From positions 1,496,501-1,560,500 of the forward strand of contig NZ_CP047895.1 of NCBI RefSeq assembly GCF_009913435.1: DNA of 64,000 nucleotides. Reading direction: 5' to 3'. Made by a program: the position numbers and the translations under genes. This DNA is from Sphingomonas changnyeongensis. Lineage in GTDB: Bacteria; Pseudomonadota; Alphaproteobacteria; Sphingomonadales; Sphingomonadaceae. Below are positions 10,081 to 20,792 of this stretch, one piece after another; position 1 is the first letter of the stretch; each line of letters starts with the position of its first letter. The notes beneath the pieces are model-generated. The model made no database searches. It saw nothing but the letters and a program-made list of their open reading frames with translations, and was not told where the DNA came from.

Positions 10081-10581
10081 ATGACGGATGGAGCAACCCG
10101 GAGACATGCTCTGCCGCTGATCGCGGCGATGCAGGCGCAGAAAGAGCTGACCCACAACGAAGCGCTGGTCAGGCTCGACATGCTGGCCCATGCGGCAGTC
10201 GAGACCGGCCCGCTCGATCAACCGCCCGCTGACCCGCAGCCGGGCCAGTGCTGGCTCGTCGGGTCGGCACCGGAGCGGGAGTGGCAGGATGCGCCCGGCG
10301 CGCTGGCGTGCTGGACCGAGAATGGCTGGCGCCTGTCGCCTGGCATCGACGGCATGGCGGCATGGGTGATCGACCGGCAGCTCTGGGCGGTCCGCACCGG
10401 GGGCGCGTGGCGGATCGGGGAGGGGCGGTTTGCCTCGCTCAGCATCGCCGGCCAGCAGGTGCTCGGCCCGCGCCAGCCGGCCGTGCCGGTGCCGTCCGGC
10501 GGGGCCGTGATCGATGCCGAAGCCCGGGCGGCGATCGCGGTGATCGTGGCGCGGATGGTCGCCCATGGCCTGGTCGACTGA
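10081..10581 (+). CDS. DUF2793 domain protein (phage/GTA-associated)
   Basis: 166 residues. The ATG at 10081 is preceded by GAGGAGGAGATGCA, a strong ribosome binding site, so the in-frame ATG at 10039 is rejected. The N-terminus (RHALPLIAAMQAQKELTHNEAL) and the repeated tryptophans in short beta motifs (GQCWLVG, GWRLSPG, WAVRTGGAWRIGEG) are characteristic of DUF2793 proteins. These are encoded at the end of phage or gene-transfer-agent tail modules in alphaproteobacteria. Probably a particle-surface component. It is the last gene of the prophage segment. Confidence 0.8.
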   Translation: MTDGATRRHALPLIAAMQAQKELTHNEALVRLDMLAHAAVETGPLDQPPADPQPGQCWLVGSAPEREWQDAPGALACWTENGWRLSPGIDGMAAWVIDRQLWAVRTGGAWRIGEGRFASLSIAGQQVLGPRQPAVPVPSGGAVIDAEARAAIAVIVARMVAHGLVD

Positions 10582-10612
10582 CCCCGGACATGATCGTTCC
10601 CGGATGCCAACA

Positions 10613-10644
10613 AGCCGCAGAAATCCGCCGCTATTGCGGCTTTT
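10613..10644 (+). terminator. Rho-independent terminator at the right end of the prophage operon
   Basis: Stem AGCCGCA (10613-10619) pairs with TGCGGCT (10635-10641), followed by TTTT. It lies 30 bases after the DUF2793 stop and before the OmpA-like gene. Confidence 0.65.
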
Positions 10645-10738
10645 ATGCAACAGTTTCAGGATTTGCAGTCTTGCGCGGCAACTATGCAGTCTGTAGTGAG
10701 TTGGGGCTGTCCGAGTGACACCAAGAAAGGGGATTTCT

Positions 10739-11875
10739 ATGCGGAAGCTTGCCATTGCGATGGCGTTGGCCTCCACGGCGATCGCTTCGCCCGCGCTGGC
10801 GAAGGATAAGGCGTGGTATGTGGGCATTGAAGGTGGTGCCCTCCTCGTCGAGGACATCAACTTCGACATCACCCGCGGAACGGGCGCGACCGCGACCCTT
10901 GGCACCAATACCGTCAACCATAAGTATGGGTACGATGTTGGTGGTCTGGTTGGCTACGACTTCGGCGTGTTCCGGCTCGAAGCCGAAGTGGCCTACAAGA
11001 CCGCGACGCTTGAAGGCTATGAGAGCACCGTTTCGACGCCGATCGGCAGCCGCTCGGCCATTCCGAACGTGCTTTATGGCGAAGCCGGTGGTTCGACGTC
11101 GGCGCTCAGCTTCATGCTCAACGGTCTGTTCGACTTCGGTGACGAAGAGGGCCTGAGCGGTTACGCGGGCGGTGGTCTCGGTGTTGCGCGCGTGAGCGCC
11201 GACTATGGTCTGCGTTCGGATACTCCGAGCTTCATCGATGATTCGGACACGCGCTTTGCATGGCAGGCGATTGCCGGCATTCGCGCGCCGATCACCGACA
11301 ACATCGACGTCGGCCTGAAGTATCGCTTCTTCAACACCTCGCGCCTGTCGATGGTCGGCATCAACGGCGATGTGTTTGACGGTCGCTTCCGCTCGCACTC
11401 GCTGCTGGGCAGCCTGATCTTCAACTTCGGCGAACCGGCTGCCCCGCCGCCGCCGCCGCCGCCGCCGCCGCCTCCCCCGCCGCCGCCGCCTCCCCCGCCG
11501 CCGCCGCCGCCGCCTGCTGCGGTCTGCGCCCCGGGGCCGTACATCGTGTTCTTTGAATGGAACGCGTCGGTGGTGACCCCGGAAGCGGCGTCGATCCTCG
11601 ACAATGCGATCACCTCCTACCGTGATTGCGGCAACGCGCAGGTCATGCTTGCCGGCTACACCGACACGTCGGGCACGCCCAAGTACAACCTCGGCCTGTC
11701 GCAGCGCCGCGCCGATGCGGTGAAGGCCTATATGGCCGGCCGTGGCATTCCGGACGGCGTGATCACGACCCAGGCGTTCGGTGAAACCAACCTGCGTGTG
11801 CAGACGGCGGACGGCGTCCGCGAACTGCAGAACCGCCGTGTGGAAATCACCTACGGTCCGGGTTCGGGCATGTAA
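10739..11875 (+). CDS. OmpA-family porin with beta-barrel, polyproline linker and peptidoglycan-binding domain
   Basis: 378 residues; start chosen at 10739 behind AAGAAAGGGG. A signal peptide (MRKLAIAMALASTAIASPALA) is followed by an outer-membrane beta-barrel (about residues 23-230) with alternating aromatic/glycine strands. Then come about 24 consecutive prolines (codons at about 11442-11513) and a C-terminal OmpA-like domain containing LAGYTDTSGTPKYNLGLSQR and NRRVEI. It should anchor the outer membrane to peptidoglycan. The linker is far longer than the short Pro-Ala hinge usual in OmpA and is built of CCG with interspersed CCT/CCC codons. It has its own terminator and is probably highly expressed. 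Confidence 0.92.
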   Translation: MRKLAIAMALASTAIASPALAKDKAWYVGIEGGALLVEDINFDITRGTGATATLGTNTVNHKYGYDVGGLVGYDFGVFRLEAEVAYKTATLEGYESTVSTPIGSRSAIPNVLYGEAGGSTSALSFMLNGLFDFGDEEGLSGYAGGGLGVARVSADYGLRSDTPSFIDDSDTRFAWQAIAGIRAPITDNIDVGLKYRFFNTSRLSMVGINGDVFDGRFRSHSLLGSLIFNFGEPAAPPPPPPPPPPPPPPPPPPPPPPPPAAVCAPGPYIVFFEWNASVVTPEAASILDNAITSYRDCGNAQVMLAGYTDTSGTPKYNLGLSQRRADAVKAYMAGRGIPDGVITTQAFGETNLRVQTADGVRELQNRRVEITYGPGSGM

Positions 11876-11900
11876 TCTGGCCTGATGGCTGGATGATGGA

Positions 11901-11930
11901 GGGCCGGTCGGGAACGACCGGCCCTTTTTT
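11901..11930 (+). terminator. Terminator of the OmpA-like gene
   Basis: A perfect 10-bp stem GGGCCGGTCG / CGACCGGCCC with loop GGAA, followed by six T. Confidence 0.93.
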
Positions 11931-12054
11931 CTTGTTCTCTACCCGGGCGGTGTTCGCCGATTGCATCTGTGCCATGTGGCGTGATTGATTTCAGCCGCCA
12001 CGCTGCACGGCGTGCGCGGCGCGACGACGGCCTTGATGATGGAGGGAGCGGATA

Positions 12055-12591
12055 ATGGCGGTGGGTCGGTTGATGTTCATGGCTGGTTTGGCCGGTCTTG
12101 GTGCCACAGCCATGGCGCCGGTCGCGCACGCCGCCGGCCCGGTGACGCGCGCCAAGGTTGCGCTCACCGGACCCGACGGGCGCCAGCTTGGCGACGCGAA
12201 GCTGCGTGACACGCCATCAGGGCTTGAGGTGACGGTGCGTGGTCGCGGCCTGCCGCCGGGGCCGCATGGCCTGCATCTCCATATGGTCGGGCGCTGCCTC
12301 GCCCCGGACTTTGCCTCGGCCGGTGGGCATTGGAACCCGACCGGCCATGCCCATGGCCGCGATAATCCCCGGGGCGCTCATGCCGGCGACCTGCCGAATC
12401 TCAGCATCGACGCGGATGGCCGGGGCAGATTGCGTTTTGTTGTCCCCGGCGCGCGGCTGATCGGTTCCGGCGGCCTGCTCGATGAGGATGGCGGTGCGCT
12501 GGTGATCCATGCCGGCCCCGATGACTATCGGACCGATCCCAGCGGCAACAGCGGCGGGCGCATCGCCTGTGGCGTGGTTCTGCCGGGCTAG
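12055..12591 (+). CDS. sodC: Periplasmic Cu/Zn superoxide dismutase
   Basis: 178 residues with a signal peptide (cleavage near PVAHAA). Metal ligands are visible in order: HLH in GPHGLHLHMVG, His in GGHWNPTG, His in HAGDLPN, and His plus Asp in VIHAGPDDYRTDPSGNSGG. The two cysteines in GRC and IAC can form the conserved subunit disulphide. It dismutates superoxide in the periplasm. The metal-loop residues are intact, so it should be active. The ATG is preceded by GGAGGG. Stands alone, convergent with the MFS gene. Confidence 0.9.
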   Translation: MAVGRLMFMAGLAGLGATAMAPVAHAAGPVTRAKVALTGPDGRQLGDAKLRDTPSGLEVTVRGRGLPPGPHGLHLHMVGRCLAPDFASAGGHWNPTGHAHGRDNPRGAHAGDLPNLSIDADGRGRLRFVVPGARLIGSGGLLDEDGGALVIHAGPDDYRTDPSGNSGGRIACGVVLPG

Positions 12592-12678
12592 AGCGTCTGC
12601 CCGATCTGCGGACCCGTGCGGTGCCCGCGGGTGACGGTGTGCGCGGTGGGGGCTGTCAGGCCCGTCCCTTGGCCTGGC

Positions 12679-14238
<1,560 letters not shown>

Positions 14239-14328
14239 GCAACGCCCCCCTGATCGGTTCCGGCCGTCATGCGGCCATTTGTCCAAGGGCTAGCAGAGCG
14301 CCGCGCGGCCTGCCAAAGGCTTTCGGCC

Positions 14329-15456
14329 ATGACCGAGCGTTTCTCCTTCCAGATCACCGCCACCGACGGCCGGGCTCGCACCGGCGTGATCGCCATGCGC
14401 CGCGGCGACATCCGCACCCCCGCCTTCATGCCGGTCGGCACCGCCGCCACGGTCAAGGCGATGAAGCCCGGCGATGTCCGCGCCGCCGGTGCCGACATCA
14501 TCCTGGGCAACACCTATCATCTGATGCTCCGCCCCGGGGCCGAGCGTGTCGCCCGGCTTGGCGGGCTGCATGGCTTTATGGGCTGGGACCGCCCGATCCT
14601 GACCGACAGCGGCGGCTATCAGGTGATGAGCCTTGCCGATCTGACCCGCCGGTCGGAGGAGGGGGTGGCGTTCAAATCGCATCTCGACGGCGCGCGCCAC
14701 CTGATCACCCCCGAACGCTCGACCGAGATCCAGCGGCTGCTCGATTCTGACATTGTCATGGCGTTTGACGAGCTGGTGCCGGCGACGTCGAGCCGCGATG
14801 TGCAGGCGGCGGCGATGGAGCGGTCGATGCGCTGGGCCCGGCGCTCGCGCACCGCCTTTCTGGACGGCGGCGCCCATGCCGAGCGCGCGGCCCAGTTCGG
14901 CATCCAGCAGGGCGCGCTCGACGAAGGGCTGCGCCGCGCCTCGGCCGATGCGCTCGTCGAGATCGGCTTTGACGGCTATGCGGTCGGCGGCCTCGCGGTC
15001 GGCGAGGGGCAGGAGGCGATGTTCGGCGTGCTCGATTATGCGCCCGGCCAGCTGCCGGCTGACCGCCCGCGCTATCTGATGGGCGTGGGCAAGCCCGATG
15101 ACATTGTCGGCGCGGTCGAACGCGGGATCGACATGTTCGATTGCGTGCTGCCGACGCGCAGCGGCCGCACCGGCCAGGCGTTCACCCGCGACGGGCCGAT
15201 CAACATCCGCAACGCCCGTTTTGCCGAGGATCAGGGGCCGCTCGACCCCGATTGCGCCTGTCCGGTCTGTGCGCGATGGAGCCGCGCCTATCTGCATCAT
15301 CTGGTGCGCGCCGGGGAAATCCTGGGCGCGATGCTGATGACCGAGCACAATATCTTCTTCTACCAGGCGCTGATGGCCGATCTGCGCGCGGCGATCGCCG
15401 AAGGGCGGCTGACCACGTTCGCCAACGGCTTCCGCGACCGCTATCTCAGCAGCTGA
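14329..15456 (+). CDS. tgt: Queuine/preQ1 tRNA-guanine transglycosylase
   Basis: 375 residues. Exchanges G34 for the queuosine precursor in tRNAs with GUN anticodons. Visible signatures: [10 protein letters not shown] (catalytic Asp), the nucleophile region [12 protein letters not shown], and the zinc site [17 protein letters not shown] with the later His in [10 protein letters not shown]. The start at MTERFSFQI fits family length; an upstream in-frame ATG at 14269 is rejected because it would extend the N-terminus with non-conserved sequence. Confidence 0.95.
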   Translation: MTERFSFQITATDGRARTGVIAMRRGDIRTPAFMPVGTAATVKAMKPGDVRAAGADIILGNTYHLMLRPGAERVARLGGLHGFMGWDRPILTDSGGYQVMSLADLTRRSEEGVAFKSHLDGARHLITPERSTEIQRLLDSDIVMAFDELVPATSSRDVQAAAMERSMRWARRSRTAFLDGGAHAERAAQFGIQQGALDEGLRRASADALVEIGFDGYAVGGLAVGEGQEAMFGVLDYAPGQLPADRPRYLMGVGKPDDIVGAVERGIDMFDCVLPTRSGRTGQAFTRDGPINIRNARFAEDQGPLDPDCACPVCARWSRAYLHHLVRAGEILGAMLMTEHNIFFYQALMADLRAAIAEGRLTTFANGFRDRYLSS

Positions 15457-15519
15457 TTGCCGGCGTGGGGCCGGATCCCTCCGGCCGTGATGCGGTGGCC
15501 CCGGCAGGGGCCGCCGGTC

Positions 15520-16958
15520 TCAGACCGTGAAGCCGACCGACAGGAACGAAGGAACGGGGCCGTTCCAGCCCTCGTCCGGCTGCGCCGCCTGCACATTGCC
15601 GGCACGGCGCGGGCGTTCGGCCTGATGCGGTGTCGCGGTGCGCGGTGCATCGGCTGGCCGCTCACGGGGCGGTGCGGCCGGTTCGCGCCGGGCCTGTTCA
15701 CGCCGGGCCTGTTCACGCGGGGCGGGCGCGGTGGTGGGCTGCGCCTCGACCGGCTTGCGGCCGCCGCGCCGCGCACGGGCGGGCGGGGGGCGGGCGATCC
15801 AGCCTCGTCGTCCCCGGCATCGCGCGCCGGGGCAGCGGCCGTGCCGCCGGCCTTGATCCGCGCAATCTTCTGGCCGGTCAGCTTTTCGATGTTGGCGACC
15901 GCTTCGCCATCCTCGGTGGTGACGAGCGTGAAGGCCTTGCCGGTCGCGCCCGCGCGGCCGGTGCGGCCGATGCGGTGCACATAGTCATCGGCGTGCCAGG
16001 GCACATCGAAGTTGAACACATGGCTGACGCCCTTGATGTCGAGGCCGCGCGCCGCGACGTCGGAGGCGACGAGGATGTTGATCTCCCCGGCCTTGAACCG
16101 GTCAAGCTCGCGCAGCCGCTCGGGCTGTTCCATGTCGCCGTGGATCTGGCCGACCGCAAAGCCATAGCGCTTCAGGCTGGTCGCCAGTTCGCGCACCGTC
16201 GTCTTGCGGTTGGCAAAGATGATCGCGGTGTTGAGATCGTCAGCGCGCAGCAGGCGGCGCAGCGTCTCGCGCTTGTCCCGGCTGGCGGTTTCGACCAGCT
16301 GCTGTTCGATCAGCGCATTGGCGCTGGCCGGGCGCGCGACCTCGATCGACTTGGGGTTGGTCAGAAACTTGTCCGCCAGCTTCTTGATCGGCGGCGGCAT
16401 GGTGGCCGAAAACAGCAATGTCTGGCGCGTCTTGGGCAGTTTGGAACAGATTTCCTCGATATCGGGCACAAAGCCCATGTCGAGCATCCGGTCCGCCTCG
16501 TCGATCACCAGCAGCTCGCAGCCCGTCAACAGGATGTTGCCGCGCTGGAACAGGTCCATCAGCCGGCCGGGCGTCGCGATCAGCACGTCGACGCCCTTTT
16601 CCAGCGCCTTTTGCTGGTCGCCCATCGACACGCCGCCGATCAGCAGCGCCATCGAAAGCTTGTGATATTTGCCGTATTTGTCGAAGTTTTCGGCAACCTG
16701 AGCGGCCAGTTCGCGGGTCGGTTCGAGGATCAGCGAGCGCGGCATCCGCGCCCGGCTGCGGCCCTGGGCGAGAACGTCGATCATGGGCAGCACGAAGCTT
16801 GCCGTCTTGCCGGTGCCGGTCTGGGCGATGCCGATCAGGTCGCGGCCCATCAGGACCGACGGAATGGCCTGGCGCTGGATCGGCGTCGGGTCGTTGTAAC
16901 CGGAATCGCCGACAGCCTTCAAAAGCTCGTCGGACAGGCCGAGATCGGCAAAGCTCAT
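15520..16958 (-). CDS. DEAD-box RNA helicase, with a frameshift in the C-terminal tail
   Basis: About 479 residues after repair. It carries the Q motif (PTPIQRQAIP), Walker A (AQTGTGKT), PTRELA, TPGR, DEAD (VIDEADRMLDMGF), SAT, ARGLDI and HRIGRTGR. It unwinds structured RNA, as in ribosome assembly or mRNA decay. The helicase core is intact. The basic C-terminal tail breaks at the C run opposite 15785-15790. One more C gives PAPPPARARRGGRKPVEAQP and a tail rich in Arg/Pro/Gln ending PSFLSVGFTV, with its stop at 15520-15522. In the sequence as given the frame instead runs into tgt. Start MSFADLGL at 16958 is the family start. Confidence 0.9.
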
Positions 16959-17071
16959 CGAATTCCCGAGGATAGGATGGCGGCTGTTTCCGCCTGATCC
17001 TTTGGGCCGCGCATGGGCAAAACTCAGGCGAATGTCAAGATTTTCGCGGGTCGTCGGCCGCGGGCGGCCGG

Positions 17072-17524
17072 TTAACGCCGGCGTCGGTCGCGCTTGTCGG
17101 GCACGAGGCGGCGGAAGCGGTCGATCTCGCACGATCCCCCCGCACGGGTGCGGATCGAATCGCGGTCCTCGCAGATGCGTCCGTCGCGCCCCGGGCGCAC
17201 ATAGAAACCCGAATAGAAATTCAGCGCCGGGCAGGCGCTCGACAGCCGGGCGCGCAGCCTTGTCCCGCCATTGAGCAGCAGGTCGACCCCGTCCGGCCCG
17301 ACCTGCGCCCCGGCAAGCGCTGTCGCGTCGATGCAGTCGGGGCCGTCCTTTTCCTTCCAGCGCATCCGCCGCTCCGGCGGTTCGGGGCGGGTGGGAACGC
17401 GGATGATCACGCGCTGCTGGATGTTCAGCTGCGCGATCTGGACACCGCCGGCAGACGGCAGCGCGATGGCCGCCGCCGGCCCGCTCACGCCGAGCAGTGC
17501 CGCGACCATCGCGCCGTTTCTCAT
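17072..17524 (-). CDS. Exported protein of unknown function
   Basis: 150 residues from an ATG at 17524 (MRNGAMVAALLGVSGPAAA), with a signal-peptide-like N-terminus cleaved near AAAIA. The mature part has repeated cysteine-containing segments (GPDCIDATAL, SSACPALNFYSGFYV, DGRICEDRD, GGSCEIDRF), suggesting two disulphides, and a very basic C-terminus. Similar small periplasmic proteins with the FYSGFYV...DGRIC pattern occur in sphingomonads. No function is known to me. Divergent from the FAD oxidase gene. Confidence 0.6.
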   Translation of the reverse strand: MRNGAMVAALLGVSGPAAAIALPSAGGVQIAQLNIQQRVIIRVPTRPEPPERRMRWKEKDGPDCIDATALAGAQVGPDGVDLLLNGGTRLRARLSSACPALNFYSGFYVRPGRDGRICEDRDSIRTRAGGSCEIDRFRRLVPDKRDRRRR

Positions 17525-17660
17525 GCCAGTTGCCCCATGGCCGGTGCGGGTGGCCCAGTCGAGTTTAACGCCGGCTGAACTGATCGGGCGCGCAACCGCG
17601 ATCTGTCTCGGCGAACGGGGCCGGTTTCCGCGCGCGCGGCTTTGCCCTATCAGGTCCGGC

Positions 17661-19154
17661 GTGCCTGCAACGTCCAACTTGACCTCGCCCCTGTCGTCCG
17701 GCCCGATCCCGGCCGCCTTCCTGGCCGCTGCCGCCGAACTGCTCGGCCCTGAGGGGCTGACCGCCGATCACGAGCGCATCGCCCCCTGGCTGACCGACTG
17801 GCGCGGCCGCTATCACGGGCGGGCCGACTGGCTGGCCAGTCCTGCCTCGACCGAACAGGTGGCGGCGCTGATCAGCCTGTGTGCCGCCCACCGCGTCGCC
17901 CTGGTGCCGCAGGGCGGCAACACGTCGATGGTCGGCGGGGCAACCCCGCCCGCCGACGGGTCCGCGCTGCTCGTGTCGCTCAGGCGGATGAACCGCATCC
18001 GCGCGCTCGACGCTGCGGCCGGAACCGCAGTCGCCGAGGCGGGGGTGGTGCTTGAGACGCTGCACGACGCCGCCGGGGCGGCGGGCTGGCGCTTTCCGCT
18101 GTCGCTCGGGGCCAAGGGATCGGCGACCATCGGCGGGCTGTGCGCGACCAATGCCGGCGGCACCCAGGTGCTGCGCTTCGGCACCATGGGGGCTCTGGTG
18201 CTGGGGCTGGAGGCGGTGCTGCCCGACGGCTCGGTGCTGAATGGCCTGACGCCGCTGCGCAAGGACAATCGCGGGCCGGATCTGCGCCAGCTGCTGATCG
18301 GCGCGGAGGGGACGCTCGGCATCATCACCGCGGCGACGCTCAGGCTGGTGCCGCAGCCGGCGGCGACCGCCACTGCCTGGGCGGGGCTGGCCAGCCCGCA
18401 GGACGCGCTCACGCTGCTGCGGCGGCTGGAGGCAGCCGGGCTGGCGGTGGAAAGCTTCGAACTGATCCCGGCGGAGTCGCTTGCGCTTGTCCTCGATCAT
18501 CTGCCCGGCGCGCGCGCGCCGCTTTCCGGGGATCATCGCTGGCACGCGCTGATCGAGGCGACGGGTGACGCAGAAGGCGGGGCGGAAGGCGGGGCGGGCG
18601 TTGCCGATGCGCTTCAGGCGGCGCTGGCGGCGGCGCTGGGCGACGGGCTGATCGGCGATGCGGTGCCGGCGGCGAGCAGCGCGCAGGCGGCGGCTTTCTG
18701 GCGCATCCGCGAGTCGGTGTCGGCGGCGGAGAAAGCCGCCGGGCCGGCCGTGCAGCACGATATCTCGGTGCCGGTCGCGGCGATGCCCGATTTCATGATC
18801 GCGGCGGCCGAGGCGGCGGAGCGGGCCTTTCCCGGCACCCATGCCAGCGGCTTCGGGCATCTGGGCGACGGCAATGTGCATTTCCATGTCCGCGCGCCCG
18901 CCAATGCTCCGGCCGACTGGGTGGCGCGGCAGGGGCCGGCGGTCAGCGATTTCGTCTATGATCTGGTCACTGCCGCTGGCGGGTCGATCTCGGCCGAACA
19001 TGGCATCGGCCAGATGAAGCGCGACGTGTTCGCCCGGCTGGGCGATCCCGTGCGGCTGGCGATGCTGCGCGCGGTCAAGCAGGCGCTCGACCCGCTGGGG
19101 CTGATGAACCCCGGCAAGCTGGTGCCGCTTGCGTCACCGCCCGCCGCGCCATAA
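17661..19154 (+). CDS. FAD-binding oxidoreductase of the D-lactate/glycolate dehydrogenase (GlcD) type
   Basis: About 497 residues from a GTG at 17661. The frame is open further upstream but that part overlaps a divergent gene and lacks conservation. The FAD-binding PCMH domain shows VPQGGNTSMVGGATP and LSLGAKGSATIGGLCATNAG. The C-terminal cap has HASGFGHLGDGNVHFHVR, with the metal/substrate histidines, and ISAEHGIGQMKRD followed by LMNPGKLVP. These are hallmarks of 2-hydroxyacid dehydrogenases of the GlcD/D2HGDH family. The exact substrate (D-lactate, D-2-hydroxyglutarate or glycolate) cannot be decided. Confidence 0.87.
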   Translation: MPATSNLTSPLSSGPIPAAFLAAAAELLGPEGLTADHERIAPWLTDWRGRYHGRADWLASPASTEQVAALISLCAAHRVALVPQGGNTSMVGGATPPADGSALLVSLRRMNRIRALDAAAGTAVAEAGVVLETLHDAAGAAGWRFPLSLGAKGSATIGGLCATNAGGTQVLRFGTMGALVLGLEAVLPDGSVLNGLTPLRKDNRGPDLRQLLIGAEGTLGIITAATLRLVPQPAATATAWAGLASPQDALTLLRRLEAAGLAVESFELIPAESLALVLDHLPGARAPLSGDHRWHALIEATGDAEGGAEGGAGVADALQAALAAALGDGLIGDAVPAASSAQAAAFWRIRESVSAAEKAAGPAVQHDISVPVAAMPDFMIAAAEAAERAFPGTHASGFGHLGDGNVHFHVRAPANAPADWVARQGPAVSDFVYDLVTAAGGSISAEHGIGQMKRDVFARLGDPVRLAMLRAVKQALDPLGLMNPGKLVPLASPPAAP

Positions 19155-19201
19155 GCAGGCGCGCATCGTCTTTTTATCTTTCGACCACCGGAGTTCCTGA
19201 C

Positions 19202-19975
19202 ATGGCGACCGCGCCGCAGCCCACTGGCCTGCCGATCCTGTACAACGACCTTGTCCCGCTGTCGTCCAACGAGCATGCCGACTGGAAGACCCAGACGCTG
19301 ACCGGCGCGCCGTTCCTGAAGAATGTCCATGCGATCCCGGTGACGATCGACGAGTTCGTGCTCGTGCAGCGCCATTATCCGATCATCTTCGCCGATGCCG
19401 AAAATCCGGTGCCGCTGGCGCTGATGGGCCTGAACGAGGGCGTGAACGTGTTTCTGGACGATGCCGGGGTGTTCAATCCGCCGGTCTATGTCCCGGCCTA
19501 TATCCGCCGCTATCCGTTCATGCTCGCCCAGCTCGGGCCGAACCAGGGCGAGCTGTCGCTGTGCTTCGATCCGACCGCCGGGCTGGTGAAGCCCGATGGC
19601 GACGGCGTCGTGCTGTTCGAAAACGGCCAGCCGACCGACGGCACGCGCGCGATCCTGCAGTTCTGCGAGCAGTTCGAAACCTCGGCCCAGCGCACCGGCG
19701 CGTTCATCAAGGAACTGCGCGAGATGGACCTGCTGATGGACGGCGAAGTGACGATCACGCCGGGCGAAAACGGCGCGGCGCCCAGCGTCTATCGCGGCTT
19801 CAAGATGGTCAATGAGGAAAAGCTGCGCGACCTGCGGGGCGATCAGTTGCGCAAGATGAACCAGAATGGCATGCTCCCTCTGATCATGGCGCACCTGTTC
19901 TCGCTCGATCTGATGCGTGACATCTATGCCCGGCAGGCAGCGCTCGGCCTGCTGCCGGCACAGGCCGCCGCCTGA
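19202..19975 (+). CDS. SapC family protein
   Basis: 257 residues. The block HADWKTQTLTGAPFLKNVHA through VLVQRHYPIIFADAE and VNVFLDDAGVFNPPVYVPAY is characteristic of the SapC family, first noted in Campylobacter S-layer loci. The biochemical role is unknown. No signal peptide. The TGA overlaps the next ATG (TGATG), so it is probably co-translated with the cytochrome b561 gene. Confidence 0.85.
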   Translation: MATAPQPTGLPILYNDLVPLSSNEHADWKTQTLTGAPFLKNVHAIPVTIDEFVLVQRHYPIIFADAENPVPLALMGLNEGVNVFLDDAGVFNPPVYVPAYIRRYPFMLAQLGPNQGELSLCFDPTAGLVKPDGDGVVLFENGQPTDGTRAILQFCEQFETSAQRTGAFIKELREMDLLMDGEVTITPGENGAAPSVYRGFKMVNEEKLRDLRGDQLRKMNQNGMLPLIMAHLFSLDLMRDIYARQAALGLLPAQAAA

Positions 19976-20565
19976 TGGCGACGCCCCTCGATCCCGCCCG
20001 GCCCGACCTTTCGGGGCAGATGCGCTATTCGAGGGGCGCGATGGCCTTTCACTGGCTGATCGCCGCGCTCATCATCCTCAACATCGTCGGCGCGGTCGCG
20101 ACCGAGGATATGGAGGGGCCGGTGCGCGGTCTTGCCATGGGCATGCACAAGGCGGCGGGGATGACCGTGCTGGTGCTGAGCGTGCTGCGCCTTGGCTGGC
20201 GGCTCGGTCACCGGCCGCCGCCGCTGCCCGCCGCGATCGGGCGGATGACGGCGCTTGCCGCGCACGGCGTGCATGCGCTGTTCTATCTGCTGATGTTCGC
20301 GCTGCCGATCTCCGGCTGGCTGATGATTTCCGCCGCCAGCCCGCGCCGGCCGTTCAACTGGTTCGGGCTGTTCGACCTGCCCTATCTGCCGGTCGAAGGG
20401 GACAAGGCGCTTCAGGTCGTCGCGCATGATGCGCATGAACTGCTGTTCTACCTGATCCTGGCTTTGCTGGTGCTGCATGTCGCGGGCGCGCTGCGCCACC
20501 ATTTCGCCCATGGCCGGACTTTCCTGTTCCGGATGATGCCGGGGCAGCGCCGCACCGGCATCTGA
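19975..20565 (+). CDS. Cytochrome b561 family membrane protein
   Basis: 196 residues with four hydrophobic segments. Histidines suited to bind two b hemes lie in MAFHWLIAALIILNI, MGMHKAAGMTVLVL, HGVHALFYLLMFALPISGWL and AHELLFYLILALLVLHVAGA. Such proteins pass electrons across the inner membrane, often from quinol to a periplasmic acceptor. Start overlaps the SapC stop. Downstream is the sRNA candidate. Confidence 0.85.
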   Translation: MATPLDPARPDLSGQMRYSRGAMAFHWLIAALIILNIVGAVATEDMEGPVRGLAMGMHKAAGMTVLVLSVLRLGWRLGHRPPPLPAAIGRMTALAAHGVHALFYLLMFALPISGWLMISAASPRRPFNWFGLFDLPYLPVEGDKALQVVAHDAHELLFYLILALLVLHVAGALRHHFAHGRTFLFRMMPGQRRTGI

Positions 20566-20622
20566 TCGCGGCCCGGCATTGGCTGGTCAAATCTTGATCG
20601 GCCGATCCGCAAAACCCCTAGC

Positions 20623-20650
20623 TTGAAGAGCCGGGCGCAATCCCTATCTT
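20623..20650 (+). promoter_or_regulatory. Sigma-70-like promoter of the sRNA candidate
   Basis: TTGAAG (20623-20628), 16-base spacer, TATCTT (20645-20650), predicting transcription from about 20657. It lies in a gene-free gap directly before a structured region that ends in a strong terminator. Confidence 0.55.
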
Positions 20651-20656
20651 AATCCT

Positions 20657-20760
20657 AGCGCGTGGGAGTTCCCCCCTTTTCTCCCCGCGTTGTTCGCGCC
20701 TTCGGGCGTGTTCCTCCCTGAACCTTGGCCGCTCCGCGCATCGCGCGGGGCGGCTTTTTT
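20657..20760 (+). ncRNA. Candidate small RNA with C-rich loops and terminator
   Basis: About 104 nt between a good promoter and a terminator, with no ORF. Predicted folds from base pairing: hairpin 1 (20659-20668 with 20681-20689, one bulge) exposes a 12-base loop containing CCCCCC. Hairpin 2 (20695-20710) is a 6-bp stem closed by a UUCG tetraloop. Hairpin 3 (20710-20723) exposes CUCCCU. The 12-bp terminator stem (20728-20739 / 20743-20754) is followed by six T. C-rich loops of this type resemble the anti-Shine-Dalgarno loops of known alphaproteobacterial regulatory sRNAs. I cannot match it to 6S, SRP, tmRNA or RNase P. Expression is not proven. Confidence 0.6.
20728..20760 (+). terminator. 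Strong terminator ending the sRNA candidate
   Basis: A 12-bp stem (one G-U) with loop ATC followed by TTTTTT. Confidence 0.9.
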
Positions 20761-20792
20761 CTGCGGCGGTGTTTGGGGAAGGGGGAACGCAG

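Noticed and set aside
1..10644. CRISPR array or defence island at the prophage edge
   Set aside because: No regularly spaced repeats, and no restriction, toxin-antitoxin or CRISPR-associated gene is seen there.
20657..20760. 6S RNA, SRP RNA or RNase P RNA
   Set aside because: Too short for 6S or RNase P, no large internal bubble, and no SRP tetraloop/internal-loop motif.
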